A stretch of DNA of 64,000 bases from Corynebacterium tapiri (GTDB taxonomy: Bacteria; Actinomycetota; Actinomycetes; Mycobacteriales; Mycobacteriaceae). This document shows positions 42,281 through 51,029 of the stretch, one piece after another; within the stretch, counting starts at the first letter, position 1, and every line of letters starts with the position of its first letter. The notes under the pieces were generated by a model. It was not told where the DNA came from. It ran no database searches and worked only from the letters and a program-made list of their open reading frames with translations. Where the stretch lies: NCBI RefSeq assembly GCF_006334925.1, contig NZ_VDHJ01000002.1, forward strand, positions 1 through 64,000, written 5' to 3'. Both the position numbers and the translations under genes were made by a program.

Positions 42281-43792
42281 TCAGGCCTCCTTGGACGGCA
42301 GGTTGAGTAGGGTGCGGGCCTCGTCGGACTCGAACCACTGGCGGAAGGACTTCTTGGGCGGAATCTGGGTATCGCGAGCTCGGGACCAGCCACCGAAAGC
42401 CAACGGCAGAGACTGAATGGTTCCGTTGAAGCCACCCATGACGCGGCCAAGCGACATCAGGCGCATGGCCTTGTCCCAGAGCTGGGGCTTAGCCATAAGC
42501 ATTCCTACCGGGCCCATGAGGAAAGCCTCTGGCTTGGGGTGGAACTGCTCGACCTTCTGGTGCCGCATCTCAAGAAGCACGTCGGTGATCGGAATCTTGA
42601 CCGGGCAGACCTCATCGCAGCGACCGCAGAGCGACGATGCGAACGGCAGGGAAGCGGTGACGTCATCGACACCTTCCATGCCTGCGAGCTGCGGGGTGAG
42701 AATGGCGCCGATCGGGCCAGGGTAGACCGAACCGTAGGCGTGACCACCGGCGCGCTCGTAAACAGGGCACACATTGAGGCAAGCCGAGCAGCGGATGCAC
42801 TTGAGGGCCTCGCGACCGATCTCGTTGGACAGGGCTGCGGTGCGACCATTGTCCAGCAGAATCAGGTGGAAGTTCTTCGGGCCGTCGCCCTCGGTCACGC
42901 CAGACCACAGCGAGGTGTAGGGGTTCATGCGCTCACCCGTGGAGGAGCGCGGCAGAAGCTGGAGGAATACCTCGAGATCCTGGTAGGTAGGCAGTAGCTT
43001 CTCGATTCCCATGACCGTAATCAGGGTCTCCGGCATCGTCAGGCACATGCGGCCGTTGCCCTCGGATTCGACGATGCTGATGGTTCCGGTCTCTGCCACG
43101 CCAAAGTTGGCGCCGGAAATAGCCACCTTGGCCTGCATGAACTTCTCGCGCAGGTAGAGGCGGGACGCCTCTGCCAACTCCGGGGGATTGGCGGGAAGAT
43201 CCGGGCTAACGTTCGGCATGGAGCGGACGAAGATGTCGCGGATTTCAGCGCGGTTGCGGTGAATCGCCGGAACGAGGATGTGGGACGGGTAGTCCTTTCC
43301 TAGCTGGACAATCAGCTCAGCCAGGTCCGTTTCAATGGCGTGGACGCCGTGCTCAGCGAAGTATTCGTTGAGGGCGATTTCCTGGGTGGCCATGGACTTG
43401 ATCTTCAAGACCTCGTCCTCGCCGGTCTCCTTGACCAGGTTAAGGGCGATTTCGTTGGCCTCGGCAGCGTCGCGCGCCCAGTGCACGTGCCCGCCGCGGG
43501 CGGTCACTGCCGCTTCAAACTGCTCGAGCAGCTCAGGCATACGGGCCGCGACGTCCTGCTTGATCGCGGAGCCAGCGTTGCGCAGCAGCTGCCAGTCGTC
43601 GAGCTCGGAGACGACCTTGGCGCGCTTGGCGCGAATCGTGGTGGTCGCGTGGTTGAGGTTGTGCCGCTGGGTGGCGTTGTTCAGCTCCTCGTGAGCAGAC
43701 TTGGTAAAGCTCTGCTTGCGAAAGCGCAGGTTCGAGGGCTCGTGCGGGGCGCGCGGTGGCATGGAAGGGGTTCCGAGGGTTACCGGGCTCAT
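42281..43792 (-). CDS. lutB: Lactate utilisation iron-sulfur protein LutB
   Basis: 503 residues. The N-terminal LUD domain (KIKSMATQEIALNEYFAEHG; ANFGVAETGTISIVESEGN) is followed by two 4Fe-4S motifs: CIRCSACLNVCPVY and CGRCDEVCPVKIP. The C-terminal part (PPKKSFRQWFESD) is typical for LutB. It is the electron-transfer subunit of the LutABC complex. ATG 43792 overlaps the lutA stop by four bases. Confidence 0.95.
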   Translation of the reverse strand: MSPVTLGTPSMPPRAPHEPSNLRFRKQSFTKSAHEELNNATQRHNLNHATTTIRAKRAKVVSELDDWQLLRNAGSAIKQDVAARMPELLEQFEAAVTARGGHVHWARDAAEANEIALNLVKETGEDEVLKIKSMATQEIALNEYFAEHGVHAIETDLAELIVQLGKDYPSHILVPAIHRNRAEIRDIFVRSMPNVSPDLPANPPELAEASRLYLREKFMQAKVAISGANFGVAETGTISIVESEGNGRMCLTMPETLITVMGIEKLLPTYQDLEVFLQLLPRSSTGERMNPYTSLWSGVTEGDGPKNFHLILLDNGRTAALSNEIGREALKCIRCSACLNVCPVYERAGGHAYGSVYPGPIGAILTPQLAGMEGVDDVTASLPFASSLCGRCDEVCPVKIPITDVLLEMRHQKVEQFHPKPEAFLMGPVGMLMAKPQLWDKAMRLMSLGRVMGGFNGTIQSLPLAFGGWSRARDTQIPPKKSFRQWFESDEARTLLNLPSKEA

Positions 43793-44574
43793 AGCGAGGC
43801 CTCCTTGGTGTAAGCAGCGGAATCGGGGGAGTAGGGGTGTTCCTTGGTGGAGGCCAGGATCTCAGCGAGGTGGACGGCACGCACGCCGGATCGCTGACGA
43901 GAAAGGACGCCAGAGATATTCATCAGGCACGAGGAATCTCCACCGGTGAGGTACTCGACGCCCGCTTCCCGCACGTGGCGGGCCTTGTCGACGGCCATCG
44001 CCGCAGACATCTCGGAGTTCTTGATCGCGAACGTTCCACCGAAGCCGCAGCACTCCTCCTTGTTTTCCAGCTCGCGCAGCTCGATACCCTCGACTGCCTG
44101 CAGCAGCTGGTACGGGCGATCTCCGAGGCCGAGCATGCGCAGGCCGTGGCAGGACGGGTGGTAGGTGACCTTGTGCGGGAAGAAAGCACCCACGTCGGTC
44201 ACACCCTCCACATCGACCAGGAACTCCGGAAGGTCGTAGGTCTTGGCGGCAACTTCCTTTGCACCCTCGGCCAGGCCAGCGCGGCCATAACGCTCGGCGA
44301 CGTGGGGGTTGTGCTTACGCACGCTGGTCACGCACGAGCCGGAGGGGGCCACGATGGCATCGATCGAAGGATCGTTAAAGGCATCCACATAGGTGCCCAC
44401 GATCTTCGCTGCTTCGCGCTGGTAACCGGAGTTGGTGTGCATCTGCCCGCAGCACGTTTGGCCTTCGGGATAGACCACCTCGTGGCCTAAGCGCGCCAAA
44501 ATGAGGGCGGTGGCTTTCGATGCATCCGGAAACATTGCGTCACCGATGCAGGTGGAAAACAGTGCGATTTTCAT
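43789..44574 (-). CDS. lutA: Lactate utilisation protein LutA (two CCG domains)
   Basis: 261 residues from ATG 44574 (MKIALFSTCIGDAMFPD), with GGAG six bases upstream; GTG 44580 is in frame. Two cysteine-rich CCG domains bind a non-cubane Fe-S cluster as in heterodisulfide reductase HdrB: GQTCCGQMHTNSGY in the first half, HPSCHGLRMLG and KEECCGFGGTFAIKN in the second. It is first in the lutABC operon and divergent from the lactate permease, so uptake and oxidation are controlled together. Confidence 0.94.
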   Translation of the reverse strand: MKIALFSTCIGDAMFPDASKATALILARLGHEVVYPEGQTCCGQMHTNSGYQREAAKIVGTYVDAFNDPSIDAIVAPSGSCVTSVRKHNPHVAERYGRAGLAEGAKEVAAKTYDLPEFLVDVEGVTDVGAFFPHKVTYHPSCHGLRMLGLGDRPYQLLQAVEGIELRELENKEECCGFGGTFAIKNSEMSAAMAVDKARHVREAGVEYLTGGDSSCLMNISGVLSRQRSGVRAVHLAEILASTKEHPYSPDSAAYTKEASL

Positions 44575-44902
44575 CGTCACTCCATTTCACAGCAATTGAT
44601 TGTGGTTCATAGAGGGCCTTGCACAGGTTTTGCCCACGTAGGTGGTGCCTGTGAGGGTTCTACTTCTCAACCTACCGCATGACCAAAACCGCGATGACCA
44701 GGAAGAATAAAGAAACAAAGTTGTTTCAAAAACAAGGAGAGGCTGAGCCTGAAAATCCTTTGCGAGTGAGAAGAAAGATGTCATTGAAAATCGTGCTCTG
44801 CAATAGGATTCAAGATGTCCATGCGAGGTACTCCAGCCGCGGTGTAAAAAGTGCGGCCGGAGGCACGTCGCTTCCTGCTCGTCCCAGAAAGTGGTGCCCT
44901 TC
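44575..44902. promoter_or_regulatory. Divergent lutA-lldP control region with overlapping palindromes
   Basis: 328 bases with no convincing gene. At 44714-44736 three half-sites alternate: AAACAA, TTGTTT, AAACAA. They form two overlapping palindromes, AAACAA-AG-TTGTTT and TTGTTT-CAA-AAACAA. This does not match the C. glutamicum LldR motif that I know (TNGTNNNACNA), so the regulator is open. Confidence 0.5.
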
Positions 44903-46564
44903 GTGACTTCCACCTTCACTGCTGCCACAGACGCTGTAGCTGGCAGCGTCGCATTGAGTGCTTTAGTGGGAATTCTTCCCCTTGCCGCGTTCTTCTTGCT
45001 GCTCATGGCCCTGAAATTGCCCGCTCATGTTGCAGCCCTCATCTCCGCGGCCATTGCCGTCGTCATCGCCATCTTCGGGTTCTCCATGCCCGTCGGGCTG
45101 ACGCTGCTGTCACTGTCGCAAGGTGTGACGTTCGGCCTGTTCCCGATCGTGTTCATCATCATCATGGCGGTGTGGATCTACGACCTCACCGTTTCTAGTG
45201 GTCGGTTTGAGGATCTCCGCACGATCTTTTCCAAGATCGGGCGTGGCGACGTCCGTGTGCAGGCCATGCTTATCGGCTTTGCCTTCGGAGGTCTTCTGGA
45301 GGCTTTGGCTGGATTCGGTGCCCCCGTGGCCATCGTCGTGGCGATGCTCGTCAGCATTGGCCTCAAGCCCATGAAGGCGATTCTGGTCACCTTCGTAGCC
45401 AACACCGCTCCCGTGGCGTTCGGGGCAATGGCCATTCCCATCACCACCGGCGCCGGCCTGGCTGGGCTGGATCCCAACCTGCTTGCCGCCACGGTTGGTC
45501 GTCAAGTCTCCGTCCTGGCATTCGTTGTGCCCTTCGTTCTCGCACTGATCATGGACGGATTCCGTGGATTGCGACAGACCTGGCCGATGGCCCTCATGCT
45601 CGGTGTTGCCTTTGGCGGTGGCCAGTTCCTGGCCTCCAACTTCATGACCTATGAGCTGACCGACGTGGTGGCCTGCCTTATCTCGCTCGTCGCCGGTGTG
45701 GCTCTCCTGCGCGTCTGGGGTCCGACAACCCCGGAGGATCAGGCTTCTGCTTCTGCAACGAATGGTACGGCCCACGAGCTGGACGCCCGCCGAACGGTGC
45801 TCGCACTATTCCCGTACCTGCTCATCGTGGTCGCCTTTGCCATCACCAAGCTGTGGACCGTGGGCGTCAACATTCCTAAACTGCTGGCATCAACCGACAT
45901 CAAGATCCCGTGGCCGGGTCTGCACGGTAACCTGCTCACTGCCTCTGGGCAGCCCTCGTCAGCCACCATGTTCAACTTCAACTGGCTGTCCAACCCCGGA
46001 ACGATTCTGTTCCTGTGCGGACTTATCACTGTCGCCGTCTACTCGGCGACGAGCACCAGCGAGCGTTCTCTGAGCGTTGGCCGTGGTTTTGGGCAACTCT
46101 TCTCCGGGCTGAACCGAATGAAGTTGTCCTACCTCACCATTGCCGCGGTGATGGGCTTGGCGTACGTGATGAACTTCTCGGGGCAGACTGCCGCCATTGG
46201 CGCGCTGTTGGCGGGAGCTGGACGATTCTTCCCGCTTATTTCCCCCATCGCTGGCTGGCTGGGAACCGCAGTGACGGGCTCGGCTACGTCGTCGAGCGCG
46301 CTGTTTGCTCAGATGCAATCGACCTCTGCCCACAGCATTGGTGTGGAGCCCCACCTGCTGGTGGGTGCTAACTCGGCAGGTGCTGTGACCGGCAAGATGA
46401 TCTCCCCGCAGACCGTGGCCATCGCTGCAGCATCAGCCAACATCAAGGGTGAGGAAGGGCGGATCACCGGTCAGGCACTGCTGTACTCGCTGTGCTTGCT
46501 CGCGTTTATGTGTCTCCTGGTGTTCCTGCAGTCCACGCCGATCTTGGGCTGGATGGTCCCCTAA
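44903..46564 (+). CDS. lldP: L-lactate permease (LldP/LctP family)
   Basis: 553 residues from GTG 44903; GTG 44891 is an in-frame alternative with a poorer upstream sequence. More than 12 hydrophobic helices. Family landmarks: ALKLPAHVAALISAAIAVVI, GGLLEALAGFGAPVAIV, NTAPVAFGAMAIPI, NFSGQTAAIGALLAGAGRFF and VGANSAGAVTGKMISPQ. It imports L-lactate with H+. It sits divergent from lutABC, giving a complete lactate uptake and oxidation locus. Confidence 0.95.
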   Translation: MTSTFTAATDAVAGSVALSALVGILPLAAFFLLLMALKLPAHVAALISAAIAVVIAIFGFSMPVGLTLLSLSQGVTFGLFPIVFIIIMAVWIYDLTVSSGRFEDLRTIFSKIGRGDVRVQAMLIGFAFGGLLEALAGFGAPVAIVVAMLVSIGLKPMKAILVTFVANTAPVAFGAMAIPITTGAGLAGLDPNLLAATVGRQVSVLAFVVPFVLALIMDGFRGLRQTWPMALMLGVAFGGGQFLASNFMTYELTDVVACLISLVAGVALLRVWGPTTPEDQASASATNGTAHELDARRTVLALFPYLLIVVAFAITKLWTVGVNIPKLLASTDIKIPWPGLHGNLLTASGQPSSATMFNFNWLSNPGTILFLCGLITVAVYSATSTSERSLSVGRGFGQLFSGLNRMKLSYLTIAAVMGLAYVMNFSGQTAAIGALLAGAGRFFPLISPIAGWLGTAVTGSATSSSALFAQMQSTSAHSIGVEPHLLVGANSAGAVTGKMISPQTVAIAAASANIKGEEGRITGQALLYSLCLLAFMCLLVFLQSTPILGWMVP

Positions 46565-46585
46565 ACATCGAATAACCTGCTTCCC

Positions 46586-47734
46586 ATGACCCCTGCCGAC
46601 CTTGCTGACTTGGTGCATCGAGTTGCTCATCAGGTGCTGGTCGCCCAGGGGATAGATCCGAGCATTGTGCCAAAGAGGGTCGTCGTAACGCGACCGCGTA
46701 ATCCCGCACACGGCGACTACGCCACCAACGTCGCAATGCAGATCGCCTCGCGCACTGGCATGCGATCGGTAGAACTGGCGGAGCGGATCGCTAGTGGCCT
46801 GAACTCACGCGAAGAGATTTCCAGGGCTGCAGTGGCTGGGCCTGGCTTCCTTAACATCAGCATTGCTCCGCTGGCCCACAATGCGCTGGTTAAGCAAATT
46901 CTTGAGGCTGGGCCTGCCTACGGGGAAGGCCCCGAATTTCGGGATCACTCCTATGCGGTATGTGTCGAGGTCAGCCCAGCTGATGCGGGAGGGGACTTAA
47001 GGGCTGCTCAGTTAGCCGTAGTAGCCGACACCCTGGGCCGAGCTCTGGAGCTTGCGGGGGCTCGGGTTTCACGAAAATACGTCATCTCACCGCGCGGTAC
47101 ATCGGAATTTGCGGAGAGTCTCGGGGAGCTCGGGGTCCCGGTCACATCAACTTCTGGTGGCGACGTCACAATCGAGGCCCACCAGCTCAATCACGCGCGA
47201 CTGACTTTTTCTGGGGGAAAGAACGTCGATACCCTTGCCCAGCTTGTCCAGGAACTCGGTATCGACGGGGCACGCTACTGCTTTGTGCACGCAGGAACCG
47301 GAGCGACGGCGCGGACCGATACGCGTCGGTGGTCACGGCAGTCAACGGAGAACCCGCTGTACTGGGTGCAATTTTGCCATGCGCGAATGAGCTGGGTCGA
47401 ACGTACCGCGAACGCATTGGGGTACGAGGGATCCGTTGTTGGAAATCAGCTGCCCGCTCATCCCTGTGAAGAGGAGCTCCTTCGAGTGCTCGGCGATCTA
47501 CCCGAAGTGGTCGCTTCAGTAACCCGCAGGGGAGAGGTTCATCGGGTTACCCGATACGCTGAAGAGCTAGCGCAGGCGTGGGAGAGTTTCTACGCTTCGT
47601 GCCAGGTTCTGCCCAAGGCGGGCCAGGCGTGGGATGAAATGTGGTCGGCTCGGGTGACACTCACCCGGGCGGCGCGAGTGGCCATGGCTAACGTTTTGCA
47701 CGTAATCGGGATTAGCGCTCCGGAGCGGATGTAG
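46586..47734 (+). CDS. ArgS-like protein without synthetase catalytic motifs (NrtL-like)
   Basis: 382 residues, against ~550 for ArgS. The ArgS N-terminal tRNA-binding domain is present ([19 protein letters not shown] at 37-54; [11 protein letters not shown]). The HIGH region is replaced by [15 protein letters not shown] (130-144). Roughly 150 residues of the catalytic core are missing, and KMSK is replaced by FSGGKNVD (208-215). The C-terminal anticodon-binding DALR domain remains ([21 protein letters not shown]). It cannot activate arginine, so a real argS must exist elsewhere. It takes the argS place before lysA. I recall similar corynebacterial proteins named NrtL; function unknown. Confidence 0.85.
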   Translation: MTPADLADLVHRVAHQVLVAQGIDPSIVPKRVVVTRPRNPAHGDYATNVAMQIASRTGMRSVELAERIASGLNSREEISRAAVAGPGFLNISIAPLAHNALVKQILEAGPAYGEGPEFRDHSYAVCVEVSPADAGGDLRAAQLAVVADTLGRALELAGARVSRKYVISPRGTSEFAESLGELGVPVTSTSGGDVTIEAHQLNHARLTFSGGKNVDTLAQLVQELGIDGARYCFVHAGTGATARTDTRRWSRQSTENPLYWVQFCHARMSWVERTANALGYEGSVVGNQLPAHPCEEELLRVLGDLPEVVASVTRRGEVHRVTRYAEELAQAWESFYASCQVLPKAGQAWDEMWSARVTLTRAARVAMANVLHVIGISAPERM

Positions 47735-47744
47735 GAGAAAGAAG

Positions 47745-49079
47745 ATGAATCACCAGGATTTCAACGGTTTGCCTGCCCATGTGTGGCCGCGAAACGCTGC
47801 GCGTGATGCGTCAGGCGTGGTGAGCATCGCCGGTCTAGCGCTTCCGGACTTGGCCGCAGAGTTTGGCACCCCGCTGATGATTATCGACGAAGACGACTTC
47901 CGCAGCCGTTGCCGAGATATGGCTGAAGCCTACGGTGCTCCGCGCCGCGTGCATTACGCTTCCAAGGCCTTTTTGACTTCGACCATTGCGCGCTGGGTCA
48001 ATGAGGAGGGCTTGAGCCTGGATGTCGCTAGCTTCAACGAGCTCACCATCGCCCTGCGGGCAGGCTTTCCTGCCGAGCGCATCACGGTGCATGGCAACAA
48101 CAAGTCCCGCGAGTTCCTCCGCTCCTGCGTGACACATCAGGTTGGGCACGTCGTCCTGGACAACTCCGGGGAACTGGACTTGCTCAATGAGGTGGCCCGC
48201 GAACTAGGCAAGACACAGCGCGTTATGGTCCGAGTGAAGCCAGGCGTGGAAGCTCACACCAATGAGTTGATCGCCACCGCCCACGAGGACCAAAAGTTTG
48301 GCTTCTCCCTCGCCGACGGCGCAGCCTTTGCCGCAGTTCAGGCAGCCGTAGAAGCCGAGAACCTCGAACTGGTGGGCCTGCATGTTCATATTGGTTCCCA
48401 AATCTTTGACATGCCAGGATTCCAGCTGGCCAGCCAGCGAGTGCTAGGCCTGTACGAGCGGATCCACACCGAGCTGGGTGTCGACTTGCCAGAGCTCGAC
48501 TTGGGCGGTGGCTACGGCATCGCCTACACCGCAGATCAGCGTGCACTGGATGTGAAGACCCTCGCCCATGGCATGCTGCGCGAGGTTGAGGACCTTGCCA
48601 AGGAACTCGATATTCCCGTCCCGGAGGTGTTTGTTGAGCCTGGACGTGCTATCGCCGGCCCAACGACGGTGACGCTGTACACCGTAGGGGCTGTGAAGAC
48701 GATCAAGATTTCGGAGACTGCCACCCGGCGGTATATCGCGGTCGACGGCGGCATGAGCGACAACATCCGTCCCGCGCTATATGAGGCCGAATATGACGGA
48801 CGCGTTGTCAACCGCCTCTGCGACGGGGAATACGTGGACTCGCGTGTGGTGGGAGCGCACTGCGAGTCTGGCGACATCCTGGTCAACGAGGCGGAATACC
48901 CGGACGACATCACCCCCGGCGATCTCTTTGCCACCCCCGCCACGGGAGCGTACTGCTACGCGATGAGCTCGAATTACAACATGTTCACCAAGCCCGCCGT
49001 GGTCAGCGTGAAAGACGGCAAAGCGACGCTTATGTTGCGCCGAGAAACCGTGGATGACTTGCTGCGGCTTGAAGTCTAA
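47745..49079 (+). CDS. lysA: Diaminopimelate decarboxylase
   Basis: Last step of lysine synthesis, meso-diaminopimelate to lysine, PLP-dependent. 444 residues. Visible elements are the PLP-lysine [47 protein letters not shown], the phosphate-binding [20 protein letters not shown] and the active-site Cys in [20 protein letters not shown] precedes the ATG. It follows the ArgS-like gene by ten bases, so the two share an operon, as argS-lysA does in C. glutamicum. Confidence 0.97.
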   Translation: MNHQDFNGLPAHVWPRNAARDASGVVSIAGLALPDLAAEFGTPLMIIDEDDFRSRCRDMAEAYGAPRRVHYASKAFLTSTIARWVNEEGLSLDVASFNELTIALRAGFPAERITVHGNNKSREFLRSCVTHQVGHVVLDNSGELDLLNEVARELGKTQRVMVRVKPGVEAHTNELIATAHEDQKFGFSLADGAAFAAVQAAVEAENLELVGLHVHIGSQIFDMPGFQLASQRVLGLYERIHTELGVDLPELDLGGGYGIAYTADQRALDVKTLAHGMLREVEDLAKELDIPVPEVFVEPGRAIAGPTTVTLYTVGAVKTIKISETATRRYIAVDGGMSDNIRPALYEAEYDGRVVNRLCDGEYVDSRVVGAHCESGDILVNEAEYPDDITPGDLFATPATGAYCYAMSSNYNMFTKPAVVSVKDGKATLMLRRETVDDLLRLEV

Positions 49080-49106
49080 ATAACGCTGGACAGAGACTAA
49101 GACCTA

Positions 49107-49673
49107 CTACATCGGATTGTGCTGCGCGTTGCTCCCAGGGCCGATATACGAGTGCTCCGGTGTTAGTCGCTCTACTGCGGTTCGTATCCGGGTAGTAGGA
49201 AAGTCCTGGGCAAAAATGTTTCGGTGGAGCGCTACGCCTTGGTAGAGAGAATCGACCATAAACACGGTGTCTGCAGTAAAGCAGGTCCTCATAATGTCGC
49301 AGCATTTCCTAGACCATGCTTGAAGAATCGCCCGATAGCGAGGGCGCCGCAGCGCCAATGCATAAAGCTCTGAGCCAACAATTGTGTCGGAGATCGTCAG
49401 CTCCACCATGGAAACCAAGGCCGACCGCGCGCTTTCTAGAGAATCGACGGCTGCGAAATGCTGATTGATGGTTTCGACAGATCGACGAGTGTATTCCGTG
49501 AAAGCCTCGCATAAGAGGTCGTCCTTGGAATCAAAGTGATAAGTGATCGAGCCCAGCGCGGTGTGTGCGCGCTGGGCGATCATACGGTTGGTCGCTCGCT
49601 CAGCGCCGACTTCCGAGATCACCTCGAGGGCGGCGTCGATAAGCATCTGACGCAACGACTTGTGCGGGGCCAT
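49107..49673 (-). CDS. TetR-family regulator
   Basis: 188 residues from ATG 49673 (MAPHKSLRQMLIDAALEV). The N-terminal DNA-binding helices are clear: EVGAERATNRMIAQRAHTALGSITYHFDSKDDLL. A ligand-binding C-terminal domain with Cys pairs (SRKCCDIMRTC) follows; its ligand is unknown. It lies downstream of two small membrane genes on the same strand and 0.7 kb from a divergent promoter that has two copies of a palindromic site, the probable target. Confidence 0.88.
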   Translation of the reverse strand: MAPHKSLRQMLIDAALEVISEVGAERATNRMIAQRAHTALGSITYHFDSKDDLLCEAFTEYTRRSVETINQHFAAVDSLESARSALVSMVELTISDTIVGSELYALALRRPRYRAILQAWSRKCCDIMRTCFTADTVFMVDSLYQGVALHRNIFAQDFPTTRIRTAVERLTPEHSYIGPGSNAQHNPM

Positions 49674-49684
49674 ATGCCCCAATA

Positions 49685-49948
49685 CTAGGCGAGGTTTCGC
49701 TCTGGCCCGTTCTTGCGGGTGAAAATCTTGTACAGACCAAACGCTGCGACGATCGCCCACACGGCCTCAGTAACGAACAAACCTGGATTGAAAGGTTGAA
49801 TGGCGGTGTAGGTGAAGCCGAGAGCTCCGAAAAGGTTGAGCACTTGATAGAGCACTGATTCAGCCTTGATCACTCCGAAATTCATGAGTCCAAAGGCGAC
49901 AACGAAGAGTACGCCGGAGACAATTCCGATCTCGTATGCGAGTTCCAT
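49685..49948 (-). CDS. Small membrane protein, CBU_0592-like (copy 2)
   Basis: 87 residues with three hydrophobic helices (IGIVSGVLFVVAFGLMNFGV; VLNLFGALGFTYTAIQPF; VTEAVWAIVAAFGLYKIF). The pattern NLFGALGF...PFNPGLFVTEAVWAIVAAFGLYKI is that of the CBU_0592 family, whose role is unknown. It is a diverged duplicate of the next upstream gene. Confidence 0.7.
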   Translation of the reverse strand: MELAYEIGIVSGVLFVVAFGLMNFGVIKAESVLYQVLNLFGALGFTYTAIQPFNPGLFVTEAVWAIVAAFGLYKIFTRKNGPERNLA

Positions 49949-49963
49949 TCCTAAATCGTCTCC

Positions 49964-50224
49964 TTACTTAACCGCGCCGCTGGTGCGCCGATTGCGGTAA
50001 ATCTTGATGACGCCATAAAGGCCAATAAGCGACCAAATGAGTTCCGTCCAAAAGACGCCGGCATTAAACGGGGCGAAGGCAGATGCGGCGAGGAAGCCCG
50101 CACCGAGGAAGTTCAAGATCTGATACGGGTAGGAATCAGCGCTCCATTTCCCGAGGTTGAGCATGGCGAACGCGAAAAGCAGCGCCGCGGATGCAATTAA
50201 ACCGAAAATGACCATTGCAGACAT
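49964..50224 (-). CDS. Small membrane protein, CBU_0592-like (copy 1)
   Basis: 86 residues from ATG 50224 (MSAMVIFGLIASAALLFAFA). It has three helices and the segment NFLGAGFLAASAFAPFNAGV followed by WTELIWSLIGLYGVIKIYR, lining up with copy 2 at almost every hydrophobic and Asn/Pro position. First gene of the minus-strand arm of the TetR module. Confidence 0.7.
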   Translation of the reverse strand: MSAMVIFGLIASAALLFAFAMLNLGKWSADSYPYQILNFLGAGFLAASAFAPFNAGVFWTELIWSLIGLYGVIKIYRNRRTSGAVK

Positions 50225-50341
50225 GCTGACGTGGTCCTTTCTGCGAGGAGGGTGGTATCTCGTCCATCGCTGTAGGACTCTCCGGCGTCCATATCCGATG
50301 GGCTCATTTCTGGATGTTAGGGCATGAAAATACCAATCAAC

Positions 50342-50385
50342 TACTGTTCGCTTGACCAAATAAACATACTGTTCGTATGAACAGA
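50342..50385. promoter_or_regulatory. Tandem TetR-type operator over a promoter
   Basis: TACTGTTCGCTTGACCAAA (50342-50360) and TACTGTTCGTATGAACAGA (50367-50385) are two related sites exactly 25 bases apart. The second contains the perfect palindrome CTGTTC-GTAT-GAACAG. TTGACC (50353-50358) and TATGAA (50377-50382) with an 18-base spacer would form a promoter for the plus-strand arm that both sites overlap. The sites lie between the divergent arms of the module. Confidence 0.65.
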
Positions 50386-50525
50386 ATTTGCAGGTGAGTC
50401 AAGGTTTTTCTTGCTTTGTGGGATGCTGCTGCTTACATTGTCTTTGTACAGGATTGAGGCGAATTCTCCGGTCGGCTCGGGTCCTGTCAATCATGCATCC
50501 GAACGACTGGAGGAATCGTCGAATC

Positions 50526-51023
50526 ATGGCGAGCACGCCTGTTGGCGTCGATAACAACATCCACGACGTCAAACTTCACATCAAGAAGGGGCGCAAACGA
50601 GCCCCCTTCTTTCGCTACATCCGTATCAACCTGCCCCGCACCACCAAAGCAATCGCATTGCTCGTTATCGCCGCACTGGGGGCTTGTTCCCTTGCATTAG
50701 CTTTGGACGGGATTTCCCCATTTATTGGTGGAACGATCGCGCTTTACGTCATCGCCACGGTCTCATTCGGCTTCTGCGTAGTTGGCGCCTTTGTGCACAA
50801 GGATATCTGGGGGATTGGCATGGTTCCTGCACTCATGGCTTTGGTGTTTTACATCGCCAGCTTGTTCGGAACCGCCCCTTTCGTGTGGAACGGTTATGGG
50901 ATCTTTACGGCCGCAACTTTTAACAGCCTGCTGTTTGCTGCAATTGCCTACTTAGTAATCCGATGGGCTCTGAGCTACGGGATGTTGGTGGCTTACCCCG
51001 ACGACCAGGGCTTTGACGATTAG
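50526..51023 (+). CDS. Unrecognised four-helix membrane protein of the TetR module
   Basis: 165 residues from ATG 50526 (MASTPVGVDNNIHDVKLHIK), with GGAGGAA about 12 bases upstream; ATG 50493 is in frame. A basic N-terminal segment (KKGRKRAPFFRYIR) is followed by four hydrophobic helices from residue 42 to about 150. No family is recognised. Six bases separate it from the molybdopterin fusion gene, so the products probably work together. Confidence 0.65.
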   Translation: MASTPVGVDNNIHDVKLHIKKGRKRAPFFRYIRINLPRTTKAIALLVIAALGACSLALALDGISPFIGGTIALYVIATVSFGFCVVGAFVHKDIWGIGMVPALMALVFYIASLFGTAPFVWNGYGIFTAATFNSLLFAAIAYLVIRWALSYGMLVAYPDDQGFDD

Positions 51024-51029
51024 GAGCAC

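Noticed and set aside
46586..47734. ArgS-like gene as a pseudogene
   Set aside because: The frame is intact, with conserved outer domains and clean linkage to lysA; the catalytic core is missing by design of the protein, not by frameshift.
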